DNA from: Pyricularia pennisetigena
Taxonomy: Eukaryota; Ascomycota; Sordariomycetes; Magnaporthales; Pyriculariaceae
Assembly: GCF_004337985.1 (NCBI RefSeq)
Contig: NC_043744.1
Coordinates: 3,074,408-3,138,407 of the forward strand
Direction: 5' to 3'
Length of the DNA stretch: 64,000 nucleotides
In this document: positions 23,514 to 34,873 of the stretch, piece after piece
How positions within the stretch are numbered: position 1 is the stretch's first letter
Layout of the letters: each line of letters opens with the position of its first letter
Translations under genes and position numbers: made by a program
The notes under the pieces: model-generated
Told to the model about the DNA's origin: nothing
The model's input: the letters and a program-made list of their open reading frames with translations, nothing else
Database searches by the model: none

Positions 23514-24560
23514 AAAGAGAAGAAGCAAAAAGAAATACCATTGTAACGACTAAGGGGGTAAAAAGCATATGACTAACACGATGCGATTTCTCTTACAGAC
23601 CGGCACCAACGCCATCAACACATACGCCCCCACCATCTTTGCCAATCTCGGAATCAAGGGTCTCGACGGCCAACTGCTTGGAACTGGTGTCTATGGCGTG
23701 GTAAGTGATTCGCGGGAGTGATCGATTCCACCCAGCCACAGGACCAACAAACTCACGTTTTCTGCAACCCCCCCATCTAGGTCAAAGTCCTATCCTGCAT
23801 CGCCTTCCTTCTCTTTATGGCAGACTCCCTTGGCCGCAGACGCTCCCTCCTCTGGACATCCATCGCCCAGGGTCTCGTCATGTTCTACATCGGTATCTAC
23901 GTCCGCATCGCACCTCCCAAGGAAGGTGACCCTGTGCCTCCGGCGGGTTACTTTGCGCTCGTCTGCATCTTTTTGTTTGCCGCGTAAGTGCAGAAACTAG
24001 TTTTGCTTTTTAGCCGACCTTTCTGAACTGGAAACACTAACCCCTCCCCTTCTTTCTTTCTCGACAGCTTCTTCCAATTCGGCTGGGGTCCCGCCTGCTG
24101 GATTCTGGCGTCCGAGATCCCGTCCGCCCGCTTCCGGTCCATCAACGTTTCCTACGCCGCCGCGACGCAGTGGCTCTTCAATTTTGTGGTTGCCCGCTCG
24201 GTGCCGGTGATGCTAATAACGATAGGGTATGTACTTTTTTTTTTTCTCTCTCTTTCTTGAATGGTCACTAGTTTCCATTTTCGCTAACGTCTTTGTTTGA
24301 TGCGAACCAGCGGCAAAACGGGTTACGGCACATATCTCCTCTTTGGAAGTTTCGCCTTCACCATGTTCTTCTTCGTCTGGTTCTTCGTCCCCGAGACCAA
24401 GGGCCTGTCGCTTGAGGCCATGGACGAGCTCTTTGGCGGGTCCCCATCGGGCGAGACCCTCAAGAACACGCAGATCAACGAGCACGCCGACGGCAACACC
24501 ACACCCCCGGCAACGTACGGAAACAAGGATAATGTTGGTGCCAAAGCGACTCAGGTCTAG
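22395..24560 (+). CDS. MFS sugar/quinate-type permease, exon 3 boundary disrupted
   Basis: Exons inferred: 22395-22436, 22515-22580, 22665 to about 23468, 23599-23700, 23781-23983, 24068-24226, 24311-24560. All joins except exon 3/4 have GT-AG signals and agreeing phases. The product (about 540 residues) starts [13 protein letters not shown], then [11 protein letters not shown] and GWDSSVIGG (TM1), with the MFS sugar-porter signatures [32 protein letters not shown]-type [32 protein letters not shown] and [16 protein letters not shown]. This is the fungal quinate-permease/sugar-porter (SP) family; the substrate could be quinate or a sugar. Exon 3 runs into a 39-T tract after ..LMICQ; the expected QM pair and GT donor are missing. 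The gene may be an inactive allele or carry an assembly error there. Confidence 0.8.
23470..23508. repeat. Poly(T) homopolymer, 39 nt, at an exon/intron boundary
   Basis: Run of 39 T directly after the CAA codon ending the readable part of exon 3 of the transporter gene (one C lies between). An acceptor (CTCTTACAG) and branch-like CTAAC lie downstream, but no in-frame GT donor remains upstream of the tract. Confidence 0.85.
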
Positions 24561-26400
24561 GCCTGATTGATTTGGCTGGGGGAACTCAGAGGGAAACGGT
24601 CTGTTTTATGCTAGTTAGCGAGAGTTGGGCTTGACATGTTATGTTTGTCTATTTTTGAGTCTACGAACGTGACGTGAGGCTCCTTGTGGCGGCCAATAAG
24701 AAATTAATATCATTCATCCTCCATTTGAGCACTAAAAAGGTCCTGATCCAGATCTTGAACAAAAGATAACACCGTTCCAAGAACTGCAGTCGAGCCATGT
24801 GAGGCTGATTTCCGCACATCACCCCCCCTAAAAGCTCGACATTGGCCGAAACAATTATTTTCCAGGAGACTAAAGCAGCGCGAAAGGGAAGAATTCCTAG
24901 GGATATCAGCGAGTAGTCTGGAAAGAAAGATAGGTAGCCTAGAAATATGCTCTGATATATAACAAGCAGAAAAGAGCGTCTTTGTCCTAAGTTTACACTG
25001 AGGGAACGATTCCTGATCATTTTTTTGTCCCGCCCTAAAAGTCCCCATCCCCAAAAATCCTCTTTTCATATAATTAAGAGTATACCCGGATGCTAACAAA
25101 ACCGTCCGCATCCCCGAGTGTCTTTACACAGGATTAACATAAACCATTTCTGGCTCAATTGTATAGCCAGCTGGTTGTACATGTTCTCCCTGGCTGACCA
25201 CCACTCAATTCAAGTCTGGCACAATGGTCGCGGTGCGTAACACCGCATCATTCCCATTCCAAGGCACGGTCGCCAAGCATTTCCCTATCGCCCTAAAAGA
25301 AACGACCTGGCGTCTTGCCAAACTCAATGGTATATACACATATTTCGTGTCCCTTGGGACTCTGCTCCCATATGTGGATGCTGCAGTACTTCTTGGGCTC
25401 GGCGAGGACTCTGGGAACCAAGTTTGAGGCAGCGGCGGGCCATAGCGGTAATGGTTTGAAAAATGCGTGATCAAATATGTAGGTAGATACTTCAAGAGTG
25501 TGCTCCTCTTTTGTATAGATGAACGTGCTTTAAGGGCTAAAAGGTGAATAGAAGAAAGAAAAGAAAGAAAAAAAAGGGTTGGCACTTCCCGAACAAATTG
25601 GAAGTCTTTTGCCAAAGAAGAATACCCAAGTATGTAGCCGCTAAACAGAAAACAAAAAAGTTAGTGGTAAAGCAGCCTGTACCTTGTGGCCCCAAACAGA
25701 AGAAGTGAAAAAAAAGATTGTATGCATGTTTACGTATATAAATATAGTCAAACAAGAGAATAATTTATAACCGGTATATTGGAGCCGAGTCTACCACAAT
25801 GCGAACGGAAGAGACGCCCGAAAACATGCATGTTATACATCCGCAAGGTGGCTGACACCACCTATGTCTCTCAACTCGCTACCGATTTCACGACCTTTCC
25901 CGAGTCGGCATTGAAACCACGAGGTGGGCAGGGTCTTGATGCATCACCACCCGTCCACGTAGCCTGGCAGGCATCTACATTAGTTTCAATTCGGCGTTGC
26001 GACCCAAGCTTGGCATCCCCTCTCCCTTAAAGGACGCAGTTCGGCCGAGTGGGACCCGATAGCGCACTAATGTTGTGTCCATGTGCCCACGGCGGCGAAC
26101 TCATATCTTCAATTCGCAAACACTCTTTTGTTAAGAAGTTATTGGCAATGACGCAGCGGGAAATGGCCAAGGCGGCGGTAGTCCCAGCAATGCAAGTTTG
26201 GAAACGCTTTTTAAAGTAAAAGCAGATAGCTTGAAACAACGAACTTTTACTACAGCATATGGCCAAAAGGCTTAATATCCAGTTCAACTAGTTTGAGCTA
26301 GTGAAAAAGTTGTTTATAAAAAGTGTAATGAATGACCCAAGGCTACTGTTAGATAGCAGATAAAACAAGTCTTGATTAGCTTATAAAGTAATTCATTTCT

Positions 26401-26449
<49 letters not shown>

Positions 26450-27106
26450 AACTTGTCAATAGTCAGCTTCGGGGTGAGTACCTTGGGCTGTTGCCGCGAG
26501 CCATACAATCCCGGAACCTAGTATCAGTTATAATGAAGGCATGACCGAGTTCTAAACATGGCCGCAACGCAGGAAAAAAAACCCCTTAGCTTGGCGCTAC
26601 AGTAAAGGGATGGTCAACAGAGAGAGAGAAATGATTTGTGCGCTTCAGGTTAGGAGTCCATCTACAAGAGTTGACTTGCCCCTGAGGAGAGGCCTGACAG
26701 CATATCGTGTATTTAGCTGCCAAGAAGTGCAACCCATGGATCCAAAGACTGGTTCAGTTCATGCATTTCCGGCGGGGATTCTTTTTTTTTTTAAATCAAG
26801 TGTTATATTCAAATGCTGATTGTTGACTATTGATCAGACTTGGGTTGCTTTGTACCATGGTCAGTGATATCTCTCACAAAGGGCACTCGAATTCGAGATA
26901 TTTCAGACATCCAAGTGCGAGCAAACTTGTGTACCTGTTAGAAAGGTGGGCAAGCACCAGTTTAATTACCCGTCTAAACATAAACGTCCAGTCAAAAAGA
27001 AGTAGAAAAAGTAAAGAAACCCGATGATAAGCTGGGATTTGGCTCAAGTACAGACAAAACTCTATCTAGAATAGTCTAAGAGCTTCTTGACTTCAAAAAA
27101 TGCCAA
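24561..27106. other. 2.5-kb intergenic region
   Basis: AT-rich stretch between the 3' ends of the transporter and dug2 (convergent). A 67-codon ATG frame at 25224-25427 has a protein-like look but no homologue I recognise and is not called; a 136-codon antisense frame covers it. It contains the TA microsatellite at 26403-26445. I see no transposon ends or ORFs of transposases. Confidence 0.45.
26403..26445. repeat. (TA)21 microsatellite
   Basis: Perfect alternating TA run of 43 nt. It is likely polymorphic in length. Confidence 0.95.
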
Positions 27107-29952
27107 TTACAAACTTTTAAACACATCCTCGAATATCTCACGGCTTTTGAGAAGATTCAGGACCCTCAGTCGCTCGTTATCAAGATGCGCGGCATCGCTG
27201 GCCTGACCGCAGGGTAGATGTGCTGCCGGTGCGGCGAACTCCTTCTCCAAGAACCGAATGGCAGGGATGGAACCACCCTCGCGGATGTACAGGGGTTTCC
27301 TGGTCTTGACACTGGTAGTTGCTGAAGCCTCCGCCCCATTATGACTGCCGTTACCGTCGTCCGAGCCCTGCTCCCCATTCGCATCCAGACCCCACACCTT
27401 GACCACGGCGTTCTCGAGCGTCCTGAAGATCTCGTTGCTTGGGTCGCCCAGCCATGGCTCGGCCTGGTTGTCAATCCGCACGCTAAGCGAGTTGCTACCG
27501 CCCAGGCTGGCGAATTCGCTTTCCAGCAAAGACTTCAACGATGCCGTCACCACATCAACCTCCTGCCCTGGTACCAGCCGCAACGAAATGTTTGCGCTGG
27601 CATGGCTGCTGACCAGGCTTCCGTCCGGCCCAGACACTTTGTATCTGTGGATGGTCAGGTTGGGTTCGCGCCACCGAGCCATCAAGCTTCGCTTTAAAGC
27701 CTCGGCTGGCCCCTTCTCCGGACTGCGCTTCATCAGCATGGTCGCGATGGCATCGTATCTCTTCTCCTCGTTCGGAGTGAGCGGCAACACTCCGTCGTAG
27801 AAACCTGGTATCATCACTTTGTTTCCTGGGCCCTTCAGCTTGCTGAGAAGGCTGGTCAAATCTGAAAGCGGCTCCGCCATCATGTACGAACCATCAACGC
27901 CGGAATGAAGGTCCGGGTGGGGTGAGTCGACGCAGACGGTCGCGTGCAGTACACCTCGGAGTCCATAAGTCAGACAAGGCGTCTCGTCGTCCAGCCAGTA
28001 GCTGTTCGCCAACAGTATGTAATCCACGTCTCCTATGAGATCGCGATTCCGCCTTACCGCCTCCTTGAAGCTTCGTGAACCCGATTCCTCCTCACCCTCA
28101 ATTAAAAACACAACATCCGAGCGCAGTTGCTTGGCCTGCATCAGATCTGTCACTGCAAACAAAGCCGCCATGATAGGGCCTTTGTTATCAGAGACGCCGC
28201 GCCCGTACAGGTAGCCGTTGGTTCCAGTAAGTGTAAACGGGTCCGATGCCCAGTTGCCTTTCTTGGCATCGGCAGGAACCACATCGTAGTGGCCGTAAAA
28301 CAAAATCCGCTTGCGCTTCTCGGCGGGCTCTTGATATCCAGAGAATTTGGCAAAAACAATGGGGTTGTGGAGGTTGTTACCGTCACCACTTGATAGCATC
28401 TCTACCTCGGCTCCCAGCCTTTTGAACAAGGAGCAGAGGAAGGTGGCGCCTCGACGGCAATCTTCAGCATATTCTGGGCGTGAAGATATGGTCTTGTAGG
28501 AGACAAACTTGCGGAGAGAACGCAACAGCTCGTCTTCAGCCACGGCCTTTTGTTCAGTCGCCCCATCTATGCAGTCGTTTACGCGCCAGACGCACACAAC
28601 GTCGTCGTTCGCACCCGTGATGAAGAAGCGCTCGCCCTTGTTGGATGTAGCTGCCGATGCGAGAATTTTGCCGTCGTGAGCATTCCACCGGCTGAGACAG
28701 CGGTATTTGTGGCTAGCCAAGTCCGACCCGGGGCTGGTTTCACGGTTATCGTTGACGGTGCTGTGTTTCTGCGCAAAATGTCAGCAACTCCTTTTCTAGT
28801 TTGAGTGCTCGGCCAACTTACAGTCGCAACGCCGTTCGCCGCGGCACTCCACAAGAAACCCCATTTGATCTGCACTGTCATGACATCTACGTCATGTGCT
28901 TTGATAACTCGCAGTTTCTGTTTGGTGTCGAGGTCCCATAGCTCTATCACTCCGTCAAGCTTGCCGCTATATAGAAATGACCCATCAATAGCCAAAGACA
29001 AAACAGACTGAGCCTCATCTGTACCCAACACCATTATCTCTTCTAGACCATATTCAGCGCCCTTCTGAACACGACCATCAGTAGTCTCAGGGTGGTGCGC
29101 CAATCTCCAAAGCTTTATCGTGCCATCGCCGCCTCCAGATATAAGGACGTCCTCGTCTTGTCCGACCCGTACGGTCGGGCCCCTGGATATGAGCATGCAA
29201 TAAACGTAACCGAAATGTGCAAACTGATGAATCGCACCCTGTGATATCTCAAGGACGGACTGCGCCCTGGGGATCATCGAGAAGCGGTCATCGTTGCGCC
29301 GTGGTGTGCTGGTGCCCCCGACTGCCTTGGAATCGAAGAAGCGGTGGTATCTACGGTCCGGGTGCTGCGCAGACTCATGAAGAACGCGGGCGTCTGGGTC
29401 GTTCAATCGAACCCACTGGATCGATGTGTTCTGCGCACCAATGTAGACCGTGTTGTTCTGGGAGGAGTATGCCACGCTGAAGACGTCACCAACATCGTGG
29501 GAACTGTAGATCTCGTACAAGCGCTTGAGCGTGCGCGGACACCACACGCTGATAATGGCATCACCGGCGGAAGAAAAAAGGAGGGATGAGGGTCGGGAGT
29601 CTTGAGGATCGGAGGCGCCGTCGGAGGATTTTGGCTTTGTTGTTGTCTCTTTGGTGGCCGGGTTATTTGGAAATGTGCCTTCGTCGGTCGGTGACGAGAG
29701 GAAGAGGCAGAGGACGCTGCGCTTGTGCGCCTGTACACGATGGACTAGCTGGAAAGTCCCAAGAGACCAGACCAGGATTTCGCCATCGTGGGTGCCAGCG
29801 TATATGAACTCGTCGTTGACAGCAAGTGCCAGAACAGAGCTGTCATGTTTCAGCTGGTGGATACGTTCTGGACTCTGCAAGTGTGCGGGGAAGGTTGTGG
29901 CTAGGCCATTCGAGGGCGGTGACGTCGCCGACGAGTTGGCCGCCAGCGGCAT
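27107..29952 (-). CDS. dug2: DUG2-type WD40 plus M20 peptidase (glutathione degradosome)
   Basis: Two exons, 29952-28822 and 28768-27107; the 53-nt intron has GTAAGT...GCGCAG and both phases are 0, giving 930 residues (yeast Dug2 is of similar size). Residues about 35-430 form WD40 repeats (for example YAGTHDGEILVWSLG, LISGGGDGTIKLWRLA, LYSGKLDGVIELWDLD, and FFITGANDDVVCVWRV after the splice). The M20 metallopeptidase domain follows: YGHYDVVPAD (metal His and Asp), GRGVSDNKGP (bridging Asp), IEGEEESGS (catalytic and metal Glu), DSPHPDLHSG, and a C-terminal CGQASDAAHL with the last metal His. The WD40-M20 fusion is diagnostic of Dug2, which with the Dug3 amidotransferase cleaves glutathione in the gamma-glutamyl-independent route. 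It is cytosolic. Confidence 0.93.
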
Positions 29953-31941
29953 TCCGATTCCGGCTGATAGGCGAGCGGAGGATGTCAGTCAGACTTAAAC
30001 AGCGGGGAAAAAAACAGGTTGAGTGTATGGTCCGGAAAAATGGCGTGACGGTTGAGGTATATAGTTGATTGGGGATGGGAATATTGAGTTAGTATGCTTC
30101 TTAATAATTATTGAACTGCTTTGACAGATTTGATCCATCAATGCAGGGACCTGGTCTAGCCGCTTGACTCCGTCAGTTTGGGCGACCCCACCCATCCACC
30201 ACGTCTAGCTCATTCATCTGAATGCTTGACATTCTTTGAATTGAAGCGAGATGACGAAAGTCGGTGCGAAAAAAAAAGGTCCTGACGAGCTTGCTTGAGT
30301 ATCTTCAGTGCTGATGTGGTCTATTGCAATTGAAGACAATCTGGCGAAGGAAAAATGCGATAAAAAGAGAAATATTGAAGCTCACAGTGGGGAGGAGTGT
30401 CGACCGTGCCATTTGGGAATGCAGCTCCGGGAATCGTTCCCAGATCTACTAAACTCAGTTTCTGCCGTCTTTCCTCGTCAACCCTGATCTTATGACATCC
30501 CTGACAGTCGCTTTCTGCCACTTCGTGCTCCTCGCGGTTCCTATCCACATGGTTGCTCAAATGAAAGTCGTCGACCACCCCCATTTCGTCGTCGCCAATG
30601 CCGAGAGGATTCGCTTGTGCTGCAAATGATGAACTGCGGCGACCGCCTTCAAGTCTCCAGACGACTTCGCTGTGGCGAATGGGTGACGGTTCCCGGCAAT
30701 TGGGCGAGATTTGTATCAGATGCGTTGTCGCCATTGCTTTCGTTGTCGCACTGACCGATGATGCGATTTCTGAGCCAGCGATGGCATCATGCCTAGCGGC
30801 CAGCGGTGGAGGGCTTGACAAAAAACCAGGACGCCCTGGTGTTGTGGACTAGGAATGTAACAGTAAGGAAATGTTTCCCTCGTAAAGAACTAGAGCAGAA
30901 GCAACTTGGCCGAATGCAAGGCTTTGAGAAGCAACTACCGTATAATCTACAAAGTTTCCCGTGCGAAATAAGGATGGAAAAGAATTATTACCTACAGAAA
31001 ATATCAAGATACAGAGGTGATTCTAGGATTGATCGAATTGAGTACAGAGGGGGAAATAAGTCAACGTTCGTACGTGCGTACGTCAACGGCACCTTTTGTT
31101 GCAGACCGAGTTATGCCAGATTGGCATGCCCGCCGCCCTTTGTTGAGCTAACGACGAGGTGGCGCTATTGAATATCCGTAATTGCTGCCCAGCCAAATAG
31201 TTGAAAGTACCCAAGGGTCAATGACATGACACCAGTTGATAGGTACGTCCGCCTACTTCGCTTCGCCGCCGTCGGGCCCTTGCATATTCCCCTGTTTATC
31301 AGTTGGTGATACACAACCAGGCCTGTACACAACGCACCGCCGACTACGGAGTACTGGCTTCTACGCCTGAACAGGAAGTAAGATTTGTACCTTGGGCACG
31401 TGGCATTAGGATTATAGTTGCTCGTTTCATTCAAACGCACGAAATTCACATCACCCACACAACTATGTGAACCTGTGGGCGATTCATCAATTGACGTCTT
31501 GACACGAGTTTTTGCATGCACGAGAACTTTCATAGAGATGTAACCTATAGGATCTTTCCTTCCGGGTTGGTCGGCCTGCCGGGACCGGAACAGAAAAGGG
31601 TGGGGCCGCCGTGGACGCACGAGCCACCATCCGGGCTTGCCGTTCTCCATCCCTGACGGTTTGTCAAAACATTTTTTTCTTGCTCTGAGATCATCAGCCA
31701 TCTCACGAACCCTCCTAATAGCCTCGGAGAATCAGCCATCCCGATCCTGCGCAACATCCACGAAACTCAGCGAGCGGCAACAGCGAACGATACAACTGAC
31801 TATAATACATCAGTTTTGACATAGTCTGCAAACGAAAAGACTATAAACTCCTGCGTTGCGCATTCTGGTTGAGGACCGCGTCGCGAATTCCGTTATTCCC
31901 AAACACCTTTCACCCTCACACTTCCGTCGTCCACATCAACG
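29953..31941. promoter_or_regulatory. Divergent region between dug2 and tim17
   Basis: Two kilobases between divergent start codons. Two minus-strand frames lie here: 30321-30821 (166 codons but no ATG for the first 30) and 31165-31701 (178 codons, ATG start). Neither shows a domain, and both could be chance; the first has a more protein-like composition and could be an exon of an unrecognised gene. The last 250 nt hold the tim17 promoter. Confidence 0.4.
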
Positions 31942-32562
31942 ATGGATCACACACGTGACCCCTGCCCATGGGTAATTCTCAATGACTTTGGTGGTGCTTT
32001 TTGTATGGGGGTAAGTCATGCGTCACCGAACAAGCTCTGTTCTCTGCTTTCAACGTGGCCATTCAGGACTGACGAGGTTTTTTCTTGCATCAACAACAGG
32101 CCATAGGCGGTACAATCTGGCATGGTGTAAAAGGTTTCCGAAATTCGCCATACGGCGAACGGAGAATCGGCGCGCTGACCGCCATCAAGATGCGAGCACC
32201 GGTTCTAGGCGGTAACTTTGGTGTTTGGGGTGGTCTTTTCAGCACTTTCGACTGTGCGGTCAAGGGTATCCGGAAGAAGGAGGATCCTTACAACGCTATC
32301 ATTGCTGGATTTTTCACCGGTGGCTCATTAGCCATTCGAGGAGGTTACAAGGCGGCGAGGAACAACGCTATCGGCTGTGCCGTCCTCCTGGGTGTTATCG
32401 AGGGTGTCGGTATCGGATTCCAAAAGATGATGGCGGGAAGCACAAAACTCGAGGTAAGTGGTGCTATTGCGGATTACACTCTCTGCCAGGTTACATGGCG
32501 ACCTAACAATATTTCCACAGGCTCTGCCCCCTCCCCCAGAAGCCCAGCCGATTCCGGCATAA
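31942..32562 (+). CDS. tim17: TIM17, channel subunit of the TIM23 translocase
   Basis: Three exons: 31942-32010, 32100-32453 and 32521-32562; all introns have GTAAGT donors and CAG acceptors and all phases are 0, giving 154 residues, the usual TIM17 length. The first exon encodes [20 protein letters not shown], the strongly conserved TIM17 start including the acidic N-terminus. Exon 2 holds four membrane segments with the family signatures [49 protein letters not shown] and a Gly-rich fourth segment. The short Pro-rich tail is on exon 3. TIM17 forms the lateral path for presequence proteins into or across the inner membrane, with TIM50 (also in this window) as the receptor. Confidence 0.96.
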
Positions 32563-32917
32563 ATTCACTCTATCGAACCATCGACGACAATACCAGCAAA
32601 CCAACGATAGACGTTCACCACTCTACTCTCCTTTTCAGATGAGGCTGTCACCGTAGCAGTCACTGTTGTATATTTTTTGGGTCATTTATGGATGGTGGGT
32701 GTTGCATCAAGTGTACTATAACGAACAAAAAGAGCCCTAGAGATGGGCTCACACCGCGCTACGAGATGCGCGAGAATACATTACAATAATACACAACCTA
32801 GGCGATCTACTCATCTACCTGGTGAAAATCTACCTAACTAACAACATTCAGATCCGAATGATACTGTTACTGCAAGCTTTGAATCACCCAACTTCTTTGA
32901 CACGTCGGCGTATGTGG
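32563..32917. other. Convergent 3' flanks of tim17 and the asparaginase gene
   Basis: 355 nt with no coding frame of note. The 3' UTRs of the two convergent genes are expected to meet here. Confidence 0.6.
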
Positions 32918-34261
32918 TCAGACCATATCGGCATCGTTCAGAAAAACCTTGAAGTGCGCCTCGCCATTGATATCAATCCACGCTCGGAACATGCCGCCAC
33001 AGTTGTGGTCGTGCACAACATCGGTTCTCGATTCCACAATGCGACCCCTGTCATCGGTGACGATTGCACACTCAATACCAATTATTCCACCCTCGCCTTC
33101 GCCCTTCAGGCCCCATCTATCCTGTGCACTGCGCTGAAGCTCTCCTCCCGGGCCTGCGACAGCGCTGAGAGCGTGCGATGATGGGATTGGCTTGAAGCGT
33201 GCCATGGCAGCGACTGTCCGAAGCGCGGCAACACGCATAAAGCTATCGCCGTTTCCTGTGCCCGACCCAGCAAAGGAGCGTGTCGTGGTGACTGAGCGTC
33301 TCTGATCGTTGGGGAAAGGCATGCGAAGCAGTGGGGTAGGAAGACAGTCAGCTATCAGACCTTGGAGGGAAGGGCTCAGCTGAACAGCTGGACCTGGTTG
33401 TGAGAGCATCTTCTGCAAGCCCTGCGAACCAGTGGGGTCACCAGTTTCAACCCATTCCTCCGCCCAGAACCCAGAGCCCGGCGACGGGGTGTCTCCGATG
33501 CGCCCAGTCAGCTTGTTGGTGAGACCACCTGTGCTTGTCGCAACGCATATGACACCGTTCGAATCGAGCGCTACAGCACCAACGGTGCCTTGCGGTACGT
33601 ACTCCTTGGCGGACCAGCTCGCCGAGGCCCGCCCGTTGGACTGCCGCTCCCGCTCCAGCCCTCGGAGGTGCTCGTCCCATCGCCGCTGCGTGAAGAAATA
33701 CTCGGGTTCCACCATCTCCAGCCCGTAATGGTCGCGCGCCAGGACTTCGGCCGTCTCGCCAAAGAGGAGAGTGTGACCCTGTGCGGATGGCACATCTGGA
33801 GCCGCGCCGCGATTGTCGTTCACGCCGAGGTCCTCGTCTCCATGTTCGAGGATTTTACGGGCAAGCAGGATGGGGTGGCGCACTCTCCGCAGGCCAGCCA
33901 CACCCACTGCGCGCTTCGCATGGCCACGTGACACCATGACAGATGCCTCCAACTCGTTGATACCATCGCGGGTGAAGACCGCGCCGTGGCCAGCGTTGAA
34001 CAGCGGGTTGTCCTCGAGCTGCAGGACCGCATGCACGGCTACGTCGAGCGCGCCCGGAAGGACCTGCGCCGTGGGTTTCTCTACCGCGATGCAGGCGGAG
34101 GGCGTGGTCATGTAGGCGTGTGTTTTGGTGACAATGGTCAACAAAGCTTCGCGGAAGGCGTTGTAGCGCTCCGGCGGGAGGTTCTCGGGCGTGATGTTTC
34201 CCGCGCCGCCATGGATAATGAGGCGCGGGGTCACGAGGCTCGTCTGCTGTTTATATTCCAT
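32918..34261 (-). CDS. Ntn-hydrolase asparaginase / isoaspartyl peptidase family (type 2)
   Basis: Intronless, 447 residues from the first ATG at 34261; the longer frame to 34318 starts without ATG. The fold signatures are present: RLIIHGGAG near residue 15, LEDNPLFNAGHGAVFTRDG near 80-100, and QGTVGAVALDSNG with the autocatalytic/nucleophile Thr at residue 226. After it comes ATSTGGLTNKLTGRIGDTP (substrate-binding Arg-Gly-Asp) and SGTGNGDSFMR. This family includes plant-type asparaginases and isoaspartyl dipeptidases; the precursor self-cleaves before Thr. Fungal members are longer because of extra loops, as here (residues about 270-330). The substrate is asparagine or isoaspartyl peptides. 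It diverges from the neighbouring transporter with 612 nt between start codons. Confidence 0.9.
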   Translation of the reverse strand: MEYKQQTSLVTPRLIIHGGAGNITPENLPPERYNAFREALLTIVTKTHAYMTTPSACIAVEKPTAQVLPGALDVAVHAVLQLEDNPLFNAGHGAVFTRDGINELEASVMVSRGHAKRAVGVAGLRRVRHPILLARKILEHGDEDLGVNDNRGAAPDVPSAQGHTLLFGETAEVLARDHYGLEMVEPEYFFTQRRWDEHLRGLERERQSNGRASASWSAKEYVPQGTVGAVALDSNGVICVATSTGGLTNKLTGRIGDTPSPGSGFWAEEWVETGDPTGSQGLQKMLSQPGPAVQLSPSLQGLIADCLPTPLLRMPFPNDQRRSVTTTRSFAGSGTGNGDSFMRVAALRTVAAMARFKPIPSSHALSAVAGPGGELQRSAQDRWGLKGEGEGGIIGIECAIVTDDRGRIVESRTDVVHDHNCGGMFRAWIDINGEAHFKVFLNDADMV

Positions 34262-34873
34262 CCCTGCCCCGTTTGTATGCAGATCCTCGAGTGTGTCTGC
34301 TGAGTCTAGCGCGATCAAAATCCCCCTGATCGATACTTTTTACATCCGGGTTACGATATAATCAGCTTGGCCAAGGCGATGCAGACCCAAGTCTGGTTCT
34401 AGAGCTAGACTGAAGATAGTCTTGCATTTGGTGGTGGCTGCGGAGTGGAGTCCGGCTGCAGTTCGGGCCATTAGATAACCGAATTACACAGCTATCTCTT
34501 ATCGACCCCGTGTTGCCCGTCTACTAAGGTGGGTTGATCCCGCTTTCTAGACCGGGAACCCGATGTCAATATACTACCCTGGCGGTTGCGCAATCGCTGC
34601 CAAGAGAAGGTTTTTACTGATCTCTCGAGTTTGACAGGCTAACGTTGTTGACAAGCGTGGGGCGTTTGTCCACCATGTTGGGATACTCCTCATTCTTGCA
34701 TGCCTAATTCACCATGCGGATCTCGAGGGCAATTAGAGGCTCCAAGTATAAGAAGACCAAAATGCCTAGTTTGTTTTCATTTCGCCGAAAAAAAAAAAAA
34801 AGTCTGATATTCCCTCAGCCCTGCCGAACTCGACTGTGTGCCCGTCGAACTTCTTCGCCAGGCCCCGTCCAAC
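34262..34873. promoter_or_regulatory. Divergent promoter, asparaginase / Dal5-like permease
   Basis: Start codons of two divergent genes lie at either end. A run of 14 A at about 34788-34801 precedes the permease ATG. The shared region could allow joint nitrogen control, but I did not find paired GATA sites clear enough to report. Confidence 0.4.

Noticed and set aside
26403..26445. TA microsatellite as a possible transposon target or terminal repeat
   Set aside because: No inverted repeats, transposase frame or target duplication flank it; it is a simple repeat.
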